Of a DNA stretch of 64,000 nucleotides, positions 1 through 11,515 are shown one piece after another (position 1 is the stretch's first letter; every line of letters begins with the position of its first letter). A model generated the notes under the pieces. The model made no database searches. It saw only the letters and a program-made list of their open reading frames with translations, and was not told the origin of the DNA. The DNA lies in contig CAJJDN010000012.1 of the NCBI GenBank assembly GCA_905182985.1, positions 379,857 to 443,856 of the forward strand. The letters are read 5' to 3'. The translations under genes were made by a program, and so were the position numbers. This DNA is from Paramecium sonneborni. Its lineage: Eukaryota; Ciliophora; Oligohymenophorea; Peniculida; Parameciidae.

Positions 1-1070
1 TCTTCTTATAATTGTTCATTTTACAATTTTAATTCATTGATAGTTGAAGCTTTTATTTTTAATTCTTCTTAATAAAATGAAGTATCAACTGCTTCAATTT
101 TTGATTAACTTATATTACTTTGATTATGCCTTGAATAAATTAGATAATTTACATGCTTCTATATCTTTCAAATTCATCTGTTAATTTAGAAAGAACCTCT
201 CTAAATTATTTAAGTTCCTCTACTAAATGTTAATTTTCTTCTGTTTTTTAAGAAATTAGAGCTTAAAATTTTTATTTTTCATCTCTCTCTTTTTTTAATT
301 CTTAATCTAATTGACGAACGCTTTTAAATTTATCTTAATTAATTATGATAGCCATTTCGGCATTTTCATTTCTAAGTTTGTTTAGCATTTCATTTTTAAC
401 TTCTAATAATTTTACTAATTCTCCAGTATCTTTTTCATACTTTTTAATTGTTTCTTAAGAACTTCTTTATTACAACTAAGTTATATATTATATATACCTT
501 TAATTATTGTAATTACTTAGTTAGATTAACAATTTCTTTAGTTAATGCTTCACTTTGGGAATCATTTTGTTTTACATTAGTTGGTTTAATTTCTTTTTTT
601 TCTAAATTATCTTTATCCTTATTCTCTTTATAATTATCTCCACAAAATTTTAATTTTTTTACAGGAAGTCTCTAAGCAGATTGCTTTACTAAAGATTTAG
701 CTTGATCAAGAATTTTAGAAGAATTTGATTAACTTTATTATTATGTAAGGGTTGTTTAATTAATAACAGAGACAGTTGAATTACTTAAGGAATAATCTGA
801 AATAATTTCATCTTCTTGAGTTTGTACTTCAAAGTTTTGCTTGTCCTATAATTCAGTTTGTGTATGTTTTTCTATTTAAAGTAATTATTATCCTAGATAT
901 CTTTATAACATTGTATTTAACTCTTTCAACTTTTCTCTAGATTTGAAATTTATATATTACTTTTATATATTATTCTCTTTTTAGAGTAACAATCTTTCAT
1001 CTTCAAGTCTCAATACAACATCTACTTAGTATTCTAATGCTTCTTATAGGTCTAATACTTCTTTGCTCAT
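1..1070 (-). CDS. Coiled-coil protein, C-terminus beyond window
   Basis: Start ATG is at 1070 (MSKEVLDLQEALEYQ) and the gene runs off the left edge of the window. The translation is rich in Glu, Lys, Gln and Leu with long heptad-like stretches, for example around 160-450, which indicates an extended coiled coil. No globular domain is seen. Two very short introns restore frame: 476-497 (22 nt) and 130-152 (23 nt), both GTA...AG on the coding strand. The role is unknown; a structural or cytoskeletal scaffold is only a guess from composition. It diverges from the FHA gene at 1269 across about 200 bp. Confidence 0.75.
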
Positions 1071-1268
1071 AATATTTCAAATTTGATTGTAGTTGATTTT
1101 TAATTTAATAACGAATAAATTGCTGGCTTTTAATAACAGATTATTTGCAATTAACATAATGATGTTAATAAAAGAGCTTTTTTAGAATAATTGAACTAAT
1201 AATTATAGAGTAAAAATATTAATAGTAAAAATGTATTCTTCAAGGAGAATTAATATAAATATTAATAA

Positions 1269-1859
1269 ATGGCTAAATAGTTTTACTTAATTTTTTCTGA
1301 TAAAAGATTAAAGCTAAAAAGAAAAGTATATGTACTTGGAAGGAGTAAAGCTTAAGCATAAATAGTGATTAAAAATGACTCGATTAGTAGACAACATGCT
1401 AAATTAATTGTAGGCAAATCTAGTATCACCATACAAGATTTGGGATCTGCTAATGGAACAGAAATTAATAATAAAGCAATTAAATAAAATTAGTTAGTTT
1501 TGTTAAGAGAGGGTATGAAAATAAAATTAGGGGAGTATGAATCTGAACTTGAGATATAATTTGAAACTATAGATAGTGATATAGAACTTTCAAGATCAAG
1601 AAGCAGATCAGATTCAAATAAAAAAATCTAATAAAATAAAGGTAATCAAGAATAATAAAAAAAATAAAAAATATGGAATATGGGAGGATTAAGTAAAGAA
1701 AATTAGGATAAACTTAAAAAATTAATGGGCGCAAAAAATGAATCAGATGATGATGAATAAGAGAAGTAAAGAGAAGAAATCGAAAAGAGAAATAAAGAAT
1801 TAGAATTATAATATAAAAAGGCTATGTAAAGATAAAAATAAAAAGGAATTGGTTTATGA
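1269..1859 (+). CDS. Small FHA-domain protein
   Basis: Intronless, 196 residues. Residues about 20-90 form a forkhead-associated (phosphothreonine-binding) domain with its usual signature: LGRS at the first binding loop, then SISRQHAKL, then DLGSANGTEINN. An Arg/Ser-rich linker (SRSRSRSD) follows, then a charged Gln/Lys/Glu tail. A short segment near residue 140 (WNMGGLSKENQDKLKKLMG) loosely resembles the SMAP motif seen in some small acidic and FHA proteins; this is a weak inference. FHA proteins with RS-like linkers are often nuclear, in splicing or DNA-damage signalling. Its stop lies 23 bp from the stop of the convergent PX gene. Confidence 0.85.
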
Positions 1860-1882
1860 AATATATTTATTATGATACATAA

Positions 1883-4001
1883 TCAAATACCTACAAATTC
1901 TTTAAAAATCATATTCGTTTTTACTGATTTATTTTGATATAAAGTATTTAAAAATTAAGCTAATGCTTCTTATCTATATGCAATAACATCTTATTATTTT
2001 TAGATTGGTTCATTAGGTAAAACAGGTATTTAATATTACTTTTCTTATAACTAAAAATATAATTAAATGCTACCTTTTTATAGAAATCTTTAAAATCATT
2101 ATACCTTCTTGAAACTTTTGATACTGTCTGCCCATTTACTGATCCTTCAATATTATAAAACTAAATTATTATTGTTTTATACAGTAATTGATTAAAGAGT
2201 TTTAACTTCCTTAATAAAAAATTTATGACCATATCCCAACCCTGGTGATATAGTTGACGATAGTCGATCATTATTTCTTTAGAAGAATAATGATTAATCA
2301 TATGAAGGTGAAGCCATACTAGATTTAGGATCAAAACTATCATCGTTGTAATCCTTGTCTAAATAACTTTTTTTTGATGCAACACTTGCTTTTCTGTTTT
2401 CCATAAAGTCATCAAAGGTTTTATTTTTTAATACTTCATCTATATTAGCATCATCTAAAATCTTGAAAAATAGTTTACTTTCTTCTTCTATTAGAATAAG
2501 ACCCTAAGTTTCTTCTAAGAATTTATCTAAGGCAGGACATATCATTTAATGTTTAACTATAAATTATAAGAACTTTTCAAGTGCTTCACCTCTATTTGCT
2601 ACCTCTTTACCTTTCAATCTTTCATTTGGCTTTCTTTCAGGTATTTCTGGAAATGAATGATCCACATATTTCTATTATAAAGCCATTCTTAATTAATGAA
2701 ATTCTTTTAAATTATGTTCTGTTCGGACTTGCTTTTATTTAGAATATGAAAAATAGAAAATTTTAAAATAAATATATCTTTTTCCTTATTTTTTAATTTC
2801 TTCAAATCCTTCTATTTTTATGTTTTAAATTTCATATTTAGGTTTATTACTTACTTCTTATTACTTAGATAATTATTCTTAATTAATAATTTCTTCTTTA
2901 TTATCATTATTTTTATCATTATCTAATGGTTATTATATTTTTTATTGTTATTAAGTATTTTCACTATCCTACTTTAATCTATTTAACTTTTCATCTAATT
3001 ATTTATGCATATCCATAATTTAACTCATTAATTCTTTTTACTCTTTTTCCTTTTATACAGCCTCTTCCTCTTTCTTTAAACCATAAGTTGGATCAATTAA
3101 TCCTGATTATTCTTATTTTAGTTTTTATATACTAGAAGAACCTAAAGAACTTTAAGAGCTATCATCCTAATTTAATTCATTTAATTAATCTAAAAATGAT
3201 TGACTTCTTTTTGGGTTCAAACTTTATGATAACCTTTGATTCTACTAATTTTAATTAGAATTAGCATTTTATTTTAAATTTTATTAAGATAATGAATCAT
3301 CACTCACTAAATGATTTTAAAGTGTATTAAAACTCATAAAATTATTATCATCACTATTCTTACTTATTTTTTAATAATCAAACTTTGGAAAGAATATGCT
3401 TATTATATTAATAACAAGCATAATTACAAAATTGCATAAATAAACAGATGTTTCAACAATTAACTCATCCAATCCTCTATTTTCTTTCTCTAAATTTCTT
3501 TCTATTCCAAATACTATTCCTGATGATAATTAAATAAGCAAAATAATTGCTAAAGCAAATCGCAATTATCTTTGAAATAAGGAAAGTAATACTTAGAAAA
3601 TTAAAAAATAGAACGATAATCAATGTAAAATAAGAATCCACATGTTACCCATAAAAATATATTTGATATTTCCATAAATCCAAAACTATTGTCCCACATA
3701 ATTATCTTAGATAAATAATTTTAATACAGAAACTACACTAGTTAAAATTAAGATACAAAATCCTACTATTATGCCTATAAATTTAGCAAATACTGGAAAA
3801 TTACAATCACTTCTGTAATCTCTAATAATATATTATTATTTATTCTTACATAGTATAATCTTTAATGACTTACCTTATTCTCTTCCATTCTTTATAATAA
3901 TACTCTCTATTTTTTAATAATATTCCCAGCACTAGAAATAAGCCAAATATGTTTAAAACATAAATAATTGTGCAACTTATATAATTATCTGCACAATACA
4001 T
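1883..4001 (-). CDS. Membrane protein with two PX-like domains
   Basis: I start it at ATG 4001 (MYCADNYISC), just upstream of a strong transmembrane helix (IIYVLNIFGLFLVLGILL). Several further hydrophobic helices follow between about 3850 and 3380, then a Ser/Gln/Asn-rich linker with a coiled coil. A phox-homology-like region comes next (IKIEGFEEIKKQGKRYIYFK ... EFHQLRMAL ... FPEIPERK, about 2790-2490). A second one closes the protein (SKVSRRYNDFKDFYKK ... IPVLPNEP, about 2190-1890). PX domains bind phosphoinositides, so a role on endosomal or other internal membranes is likely. Several introns of about 23-28 nt are needed, and the exon pattern between 3100 and 3800 is not fully resolved. It may have been one transcription unit with the EF-hand gene 28 bp upstream, but a TGA separates them. 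Confidence 0.65.
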
Positions 4002-4029
4002 AATATTTATAGATTAATTATTTATAATT

Positions 4030-4773
4030 TCATTTCTCTTCTAACCTGTATAAATGAAGAGGAATCTAAACAGAATCATTTCCTAATTCTGCTTTAATGA
4101 ATCCAAATTCATTACTCATAACCCATTGTCTAAACACAATTGGATCCATTGATGACTTATTTAATATTATAGAATACACTCTATTATGCAAATTTCATAA
4201 AGATCTCTTGAACCTAAACATAAAGTTTATTCAATTAGCCTTAAGCCCATGCATTTATTTTTGATTATGTTAATTAATATTGATTCTATCCTGAACAGAC
4301 TTTTTCTCCTAATAATCTAAAAGCACTCAACCAACTATCCTTTACAAAATCATAAAACTCTTAGAATTCTATTTTGTTATCCTTATTTTTATCAATCATT
4401 TAAAATGAATCTACCTTTTTACTAATCAATTACATATAATTCTTTTATCTTTGTTATTAATCAATGTAGTTATGCCTTCCAAATACTCTTTTTCTGTTAT
4501 ATATCCTTCCTCAGTCTACAATTCATAATTAAATTGTACTTTATCAAATAATTGATATAGCTTATCTGCTAAAGGAGTATCTCTCAACCTTTTCAATTAA
4601 ATACTTTCAAATATTCCTAATGCTTCATTAAATTTATCTCTTGTTAATCTTCCTTATGGAGATGCTTGCTTAAATGCTCTTTTTATTTATTCTTCAACTT
4701 CTTAAGCTGAACTTTATCTTGAATAGTTATTATTGTAATTTGGATCAACAACTGTAATAGATGATTATCCCAT
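4030..4773 (-). CDS. EF-hand calcium-binding protein, possibly N-myristoylated
   Basis: 232 residues after removing two introns (23 nt with donor near 4448, and a 22-nt one). It starts MGQSSITVV, a good N-myristoylation context. A helical EF-hand-like unit (GYITEKEYLEGITTL) is followed by a canonical calcium loop DKNKDNKIEFQE (Asp1, Asn3, Asp5, Glu12) inside QMIDKNKDNKIEFQEFYDFV. The C-terminal third is helical with no second clear loop. The layout resembles neuronal calcium sensor or calcineurin-B-type proteins, but the subfamily is not certain. An in-frame ATG exists upstream in low-complexity sequence; MGQSS is preferred for its myristoylation motif. It lies 28 bp upstream of the PX membrane gene on the same strand. 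Confidence 0.75.
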
Positions 4774-5676
4774 TGATAATATAATTATTTATAATTATTA
4801 TAATTAAAAAGAATCAAACAATTCTAATTTATGCAACATTATAATAAGATCATTCAAAATTTCTTTATCAACTAATTTAAGTTATATCAAGTAAAATCTA
4901 TATCATTTAAAAAATATAATTCTATTATAAAAATTATAGTTTATTATTCTCTATTAATTATTTTAATATGATTAAACCTCTTCATAATTATATTTTTTTT
5001 TCCTTGATATTTATTTGAGATTATTTTTCATCAACAATTTTAAATTTCTGCTTTTTTAAAATTGTTTGATAAAAATAACTATTCTTAAATTAGACTTAGA
5101 ATTTTATGCAATCATTAGAAATATTTATTATATTTAAAGATTGCATGAATTACTCTTTTTAATCTCTATTTAAATAAAAAATACCCTTTTTGCCCTAAAT
5201 TTTCTGAATTTAATAGTTTCTTATTTCAAATGAAAATTAAAGGAGAACAGATTATTTTAAAAAAAAGGAAGTAAAAATTGAAACACTAAAAAATTTATGA
5301 AATTAAATTTAAGAGATTTTATATAAAAAAATTTAATCATTTTATTAATGCAGTAATTCTAAAAAAATAATTCATACTATTAAATTGGCTCCATAAAATT
5401 TTTTCAAGAAATATTAATATAATGATAGCTTTGAAAAATAGTAATTCTAAATCATTTAAAATTTATTTTAAATAAAATAATTTAAGGTTCTTCTTTATTT
5501 TATAGAAAAAAAGTTAATAACTTTCAAAACACAATCAATTTCTTAGTAAAAAGAAACTTTATTAACTTTCTATATATGGATAAAATAATATTGTTGCTAA
5601 ATTATTTACAATTTTTAGACTAAATATTTAATGATTGGTTATACTTTTAGCTTGATCTGATATTAATCTCAGCGTT
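4774..5676. other. Intergenic, one short open frame
   Basis: About 900 bp of AT-rich sequence between the EF-hand gene and tRNA-Phe. The only thing that stands out is a 54-codon minus-strand frame, 5146 down to 4982 (starts MQSLNIINISNDC), with no recognisable domain; it could be a small gene or chance. The last 33 bp before the tRNA (about 5641-5673) also occur upstream of the second tRNA-Phe. Confidence 0.5.
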
Positions 5677-5749
5677 GGGAGTATAGCTCAGTTGGGAGAG
5701 CGTAAGACTGAAGATCTTAATGTCATGGGTTCGATCCCCATTGTTCCCA
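5677..5749 (+). tRNA. tRNA-Phe (GAA)
   Basis: A complete 73-nt cloverleaf without intron. The acceptor stem GGGAGTA pairs with TGTTCCC; the D stem is GCTC/GAGC; the anticodon loop CTGAAGA carries GAA; the T arm is ATGGG-TTCGATC-CCCAT; the discriminator is A. The internal A box (TAGCTCAGTTGGG) and B box (GGTTCGATCCC) for RNA polymerase III are intact. CCA is not encoded. It is identical to the tRNA at 22474-22546. Confidence 0.97.
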
Positions 5750-5755
5750 TTTTTT
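5750..5755 (+). terminator. Pol III T-run terminator
   Basis: Six Ts directly follow the discriminator base of tRNA-Phe, the usual RNA polymerase III stop signal. Confidence 0.7.
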
Positions 5756-6078
5756 ATTTATTCTTAATTTTAATATTTACTATTTGATAAAATTTGATAA
5801 AACAGAATATTTAATTTATTAGATATAAAAATAAATAGCTTTGATTTAAAATTATGAAAAAAAGTCAAACTTAAACAATTAACAATATAATTTTAGTTTC
5901 CAAAAACATATAATTTGTTTAAATTCTTTTTCAATTCACATAATGACATACAAAAATTTAATGGCAAAGAATACAAAAATTATCTATTTTATTGTGCTTA
6001 TCATTTAAAAAGTTTTAGAATAGAACTGCTATTGCTAGTTTTATTATTTATATTGAACTTTAATTAATTTATTAAATT
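5756..6078. other. Intergenic, no feature seen
   Basis: About 320 bp of AT-rich sequence between tRNA-Phe and the cystatin gene. The first ~20 bp (ATTTATTCTTAATTTTAA) is shared with the 3' flank of the second tRNA-Phe. No open frame of interest was seen. Confidence 0.5.
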
Positions 6079-6441
6079 ATGTTAAAAGTGATAATATTAA
6101 CTATAGCCATCTCATCTGTTCTTTCGACAGGAAGTTATGAAGCAATCGATGTCGATGAATATTTTAATTAATAAAAGAATGATGAAATTTATGCAGCAGC
6201 CAGATTAAAATTGGATTAAACTATCTCATAAGATTTTCAATTTTTAAAAGTTGAATCAATAGAGAGATAAATTGTTGCTGGATTCAACTATAAATTTTTT
6301 ATTAGCTACAAAAATGAATAGAGTATACATCTTTACGTTATTCGTATCTATTAAGAGTATAAAATATCTATAAAATATAGTTTATAAAATAACCTTTAGA
6401 TTTATGAACCAGAACTTATCAATCAAAAAGAGTATCTTTGA
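6079..6441 (+). CDS. Secreted single-domain cystatin (cysteine-protease inhibitor)
   Basis: Intronless, 120 residues. The N-terminus MLKVIILTIAISSVLSTG is a clear signal peptide. The mature part has the cystatin pattern: a helix (AAARLKLDQTISQ), then the first hairpin QIVAG matching QxVxG, then a strand GFNYKFFISY. The QxVxG loop of the family plugs the active site of papain-like proteases such as cathepsins. The usual second-hairpin Pro-Trp is not evident, and there are no cysteine pairs, so it is closer to a stefin or primitive cystatin fold with a signal peptide. A likely role is control of lysosomal or secreted cathepsins. Its stop is 32 bp from the stop of the convergent gene. Confidence 0.85.
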
Positions 6442-6473
6442 AAAATATCATAATAGAAAAAACATTTATTATA

Positions 6474-9400
6474 TCAATATTGAAATTATTATTTTGTTAA
6501 GGTTTATTTAGAATTAGCTCTAAATATTTCTTCAGCAACTTCATCTAACATAGCTTCAAAAACTATATCTGCCAATTCAACTGCAACTTCAGCTTATTCT
6601 TCATCATAATTAAGCCATTTTTCATCAGATTCTTAAATCTTTTGAATATAATATATGCTTTACTTCATATTCTAACATTTATTATAATCTATCTTCTTTA
6701 ATTTGGTTTAAATAATCGTCTTCTATGACTATAAGTTCTCCTTAAGGAGTTTCAATTTTTTCTGGAATGAAACCACAAAGAAAAGATCCCCATTTTAACA
6801 TTTTAGAAATTGCAAATCCAAATGCTCTATCAAGAGTTTCAGGTATTGTAATATTTTGATAAACTTTTAATGGATTGGATTTCCAAGGATATGATTAACC
6901 TCTAATTCCAAAAGGACGTACATAATTAATGGCCTCATTAAATGCTTCATAAACCATTCTTAAATGAAATACTTCTAATTCTTTAAACTAATCGCTAATA
7001 TTTATATCATTAAAATATTTCAATTTGAGAGAGTAGGATTAATTAAATTTAAACCAAATTTCTTCATCAATAAGAGGCTCCATTTAATGAATATGTTTAA
7101 TTAATGGATATAATGGACCAGATGTTGAATCATCTAAAATATTTTACTACATGTCACTTAAAGATATACTTTTTAACAAATCTTAAGGAGTTATTCCTAA
7201 AGGAGTGTTAATTTATTTTATAAATTCATTTATATAATTTTCTATTTATAAGACTATTTTTTACTTTGGATAAATTCGCTGAAAGATACTAGATAATCTT
7301 TAACGAAATTTAATGTAGTTGGAAAGCCTGGAGGAAATTATTAATCAATCTAAGACTCTTCATCCCATTCCATTAGTACACCCAAAGATTATAGAGGAAA
7401 ATTATTTAATTCTTCAGCAAATTCAACTATTATATTTTATACAATGTTTTCAGTCAAATTTTCTATCTTACGATCATCAAAAGGTATAATAGATCTTCTA
7501 TGATCAGTTTAAGGTTCCTTATTTTCTGGGATTTCAATAATTTCAACTTATACAATCTCTTATGAAGGAATAGATTATTAGTTATTAGAATAAAATTATT
7601 AGGATTTATGTAATGAATGAGACATGGATTCTGTATGAATATTATATATTGTGCTTGTCTAAATTTCTTCATTTTTCATTGATATTTCATCTAAACTCAT
7701 TTACTAATCAAAACTGCGAACTTATTTTCTGTTTTTTGAATATTTTCGAAAATGATCATTTTCTAAAATATATAATTAAAATACTTATTTTTGTTAATAA
7801 ACCATAATGAGGGATGGGTTTCTTGTCAATTTCATAGTCTGATTGTTCTGTTTCAGATCTTAAAGAGAATATTTATCTGATTGAAAGATTATCATCATCA
7901 CATTACATTTTAATCTTCTCCATAAATTAATGATCTTTCTATGTAGATTTGATTGTTTCTTTAAACATTTATTGAAGCCTTTCAACTTCATTTTTCGATT
8001 ATTGTAATTTTGCTCTTTCTCTTTTATATTTTCTTTCTAACTTCTCTTTATTTTCAGAGAACAAATCTATAGTGACTTTCTTTTTTTCTAACATTTTTTC
8101 CAACAGGATAACCTATTAATTATATTTTTGTTATAAAGCATCTTCTCGAGATTTTAATACTTAAATATAATAATCAGGGTCTTAATTAGAATCATGTTAA
8201 TTTTATACTCTTTTTAAAGGTAAAGAATCTTAAATTTGAGATTCAATATTTTCAGATTGTGATTAGCAACCAGATTATTATTCCTATAATATTTAAGTAT
8301 TATTATTAGATTATTATGCTAATGATTATTATGGTTGAGAGAAATAATTTAAATTGAGAGAAAGATTATTAGAATTTCCCTTAGGACTAGATTATGGAGG
8401 AGATTATTAATTTATAGATTCAGAAGGAGGAGGAGCATATCCTTAATGATGAGATATTGCAGAATCATTTTAGAGACATTCATCTTGATTTTGCTATTTA
8501 CTTGAATCTATAACTTTAAGATCTTCTTCTTATAACTATTCATTTAATTCTTCTTCTTAAAACTATTTTTCTTCTTAATCATCTAATTAAGCTTCTTCTT
8601 ATTATTATATTAAATATTAGAGATAATCAAAAACTAATTATCTAGTTTTATAACCTCTCCATACCTTCTAAATCATAATTGCAGCAATATTTTATATTAG
8701 CTCCATTTATTCTTCATTAATTTCATTATATGACTAATCTTAATGTGAAGAATCTGGTTATTATTATATTTGTTATTTACTTTTATTACTTGTAATACTA
8801 TCATGACTTTGATTTTATTCTAATTATTATTAGTATTAGTATTAATATTATTGTTATTGATTTTTAGTTTATTTTGAAGTAACTACTTAGAATCGGCCTT
8901 ACAATTCTTAAAATCTCTCTTTTATAGTTAATTTAGATTATTATTCAAATTTTTCTTTTAAAAATTATTCTAAAAACTAATATAATTCTTATTCACTTAG
9001 CTTATATTAAAAACCTTAAATATTCATTTGCTCATTTATCATTNNNNNNNNNNNNNNNNNNNNNNNNNNNNNNNNNNNNNNNNNNNNNNNNNNNNNNNNN
9101 NNNNNNNNNNNNNNNNNNNNNNNNNNNNNNNNNNNNNNNNNNNNNNNNNNNNNNNNNNNNNNNNNNNNNNNNNNNNNNNNNNNNNNNNNNNNNNNNNNNN
9201 NNNNNNNNNNNNNNNNNNNNNNNNNNNNNNNNNNNNNNNNNNNNNNNNNNNNNNNNNNNNNNNNNNNNNNNNNNNNNNNNNNNAAGGTAAAGAATCTTAA
9301 ATTTGAGATTCAATATTTTCAGATTGTGATTAGCAACCAGATTATTATTCCTATAATATTTAAGTATTATTATTAGATTATTATGCTAATGATTATTATG

Positions 9401-11418
9401 GTTGAGAGAAATAATTTAAATTGAGAGAAAGATTATTAGAATTTCCCTTAGGACTAGATTATGGAGGAGATTATTAATTTATAGATTCAGAAGGAGGAGG
9501 AGCATATCCTTAATGATGAGATATTGCAGAATCATTTTAGAGACATTCATCTTGATTTTGCTATTTACTTGAATCTATAACTTTAAGATCTTCTTCTTAT
9601 AACTATTCATTTAATTCTTCTTCTTAAAACTATTTTTCTTCTTAATCATCTAATTAAGCTTCTTCTTATTATTATATTAAATATTAGAGATAATCAAAAA
9701 CTAATTATCTAGTTTTATAACCTCTCCATACCTTCTAAATCATAATTGCAGCAATATTTTATATTAGCTCCATTTATTCTTCATTAATTTCATTATATGA
9801 CTAATCTTAATGTGAAGAATCTGGTTATTATTATATTTGTTATTTACTTTTATTACTTGTAATACTATCATGACTTTGATTTTATTCTAATTATTATTAG
9901 TATTAGTATTAATATTATTGTTATTGATTTTTAGTTTATTTTGAAGTAACTACTTAGAATCGGCCTTACAATTCTTAAAATCTCTCTTTTATAGTTAATT
10001 TAGATTATTATTCAAATTTTTCTTTTAAAAATTATTCTAAAAACTAATATAATTCTTATTCACTTAGCTTATATTAAAAACCTTAAATATTCATTTGCTC
10101 ATTTATCATTTGCATCTAAGTTAATTATTCTTACAAATATGATTCTGGCAGATTCTGAAGCCATTCAATAAAATTCACTTAACTAGGTTTCCTTGTGTTT
10201 GATTATGTACTACTATAACTTGATTATCTAAGAGATCTCATTAATTCCTTATACTCTTTTTATATTTTGTTAAAATTTGGTGGTTCTGATGTTCGATAAT
10301 GTTATGATTGAGGTTAAGCATGCTGAGAATTTGCTTAAACAGTTAAATTTGATTTTATTGATGTATTTCTTGATTTAGCAAATTATTTAGCTTCTTTATC
10401 TAAGTTCCAGAGATTTTAAAGGACCTTTTCTTTTTTTTATTTCTGGGATTGTTTTCTTAAATTTATATTTAAATAATACTTACTCTTCAATCTTTTGTTA
10501 TCTTAAGAGTTCTCTTTTATACATCATATATAATTTCACATCCTATTCAACTTCCTTATGTTCACAACTATTTTTGTTTTTTTAAGGAGAAGATATAGAT
10601 TCTAATACTTATTTAGATTTTTGTTCTTTTAATTTCATAAAATCTTACTTTAAATAATCTTTTAGATATCTTTTTCAGGTTTAGAGTTCAAAAAATCTAA
10701 TCCTAATTTATGTCTTCGTATCTTTTCTTTTATGGCTTATTCTGTGCTAGTTTAATTAAAAGTTATCGGCTTTTCTAATTTATCATGTATTTCTAACATT
10801 TTTGTCCAATATTATTTCAGTTTATTTTAATCAGCCCCCCATGGTAACATAGATTAAGGAGGAGATTTTTACTAATATAATATTAGAATATTAGAATACT
10901 CTTGAAAATCTTTAATTATTTATATATCGAATTTGTTGATCAAATATTTTTCTCATTTCATTTACACTTGCTACTCTTTATTTTTATATCTCATCTTATA
11001 CTTATTAATCATGCTTTTCCTCTAATTTATAATGATTAAAATTACTCCAATGTTTACGTAGATTTTATTTTAATAATTATTAAACTCTTAACTCTGATTA
11101 CTACTTTTCTAATAGTTAAACTTTATTTTTCTTTTGAACTTTCTTCTTCTTTTTCTTCTTCTTTATCTAACTCTTCGATTTTTATTAAACTTATGTTTCC
11201 TTTATAGGCTCAGCTTATTAAATGATTATTTGTTGTTGTAAATTTATTATTGGACCAGACGTAGTTCTTTTAAGTTATTTTCCATGAAGAGGACTTTTTT
11301 TTTCAGGACTTTTCATTACATTGACGATTTCTTCTTCCAATTTATTTGTCTCGAGAGGTCTTTACATAAGTCTAGCAGAATTCATTATTACATTTGGTTC
11401 TACTTTACGACACTACAT
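6474..11418 (-). CDS. Large IQ-motif/coiled-coil protein with DUF4378-like C-terminus (CEP350/TRM type)
   Basis: Start ATG 11418 (MQCRKVEPNV), stop at 6474. The assembled gene contains a 240-N gap and a duplicated 827-bp block; collapsing them gives one continuous frame of roughly 1250 residues. In order: a basic N-terminus, coiled coils, a Gln-rich stretch, one IQ motif (IMIQKVWRGYKTRQ), acidic Glu/Gln coils, a Pro/Ser-rich part and a C-terminal globular region. That region carries HLRMVYEAFNEAINYVRPFG and ends ELADIVFEAMLDEVAEEIF, which matches the order of motifs in DUF4378 of plant TRM proteins and animal CEP350/CAP350. Introns of 22-28 nt were placed. Those families recruit FOP/TON1 to microtubule-organising sites; an FOP-like gene lies at 21.0 kb. 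The family call is inference from motifs. Confidence 0.6.
8217..9043. repeat. Duplicated block 1, left copy (probable assembly overlap)
   Basis: 827 bp repeated at 9284-10110 with an offset of 1067 and no difference seen, directly abutting the N-run. It lies inside the coding region of the IQ/DUF4378 gene. Confidence 0.95.
9044..9283. other. Assembly gap (240 N)
   Basis: A run of 240 unknown bases whose two flanks are the same 827-bp sequence. The true gap is probably zero or negative. Confidence 0.99.
9284..10110. repeat. Duplicated block 1, right copy
   Basis: Matches 8217-9043. After removing one copy and the Ns, the large minus-strand gene reads through without interruption. Confidence 0.95.
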
Positions 11419-11515
11419 TATAAAAATTATTAACGATAATTGAAATTTCATAACATACAAAAATTGACTTAAAAATCAAATATTTAATTAGATTCAATAT
11501 AATGAGAAACATATT

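Noticed and set aside
4440..4460. Apparent frameshift in the EF-hand gene.
   Set aside because: A 23-nt GTA...TAG intron removes it and keeps the EF-hand in frame.
1883..4773. One single gene combining EF-hands, membrane helices and two PX-like domains.
   Set aside because: A TGA ends the EF-hand frame at 4030 and a good ATG with a membrane helix follows at 4001. No intron that would bridge them keeps frame. A fused transcript is not excluded.
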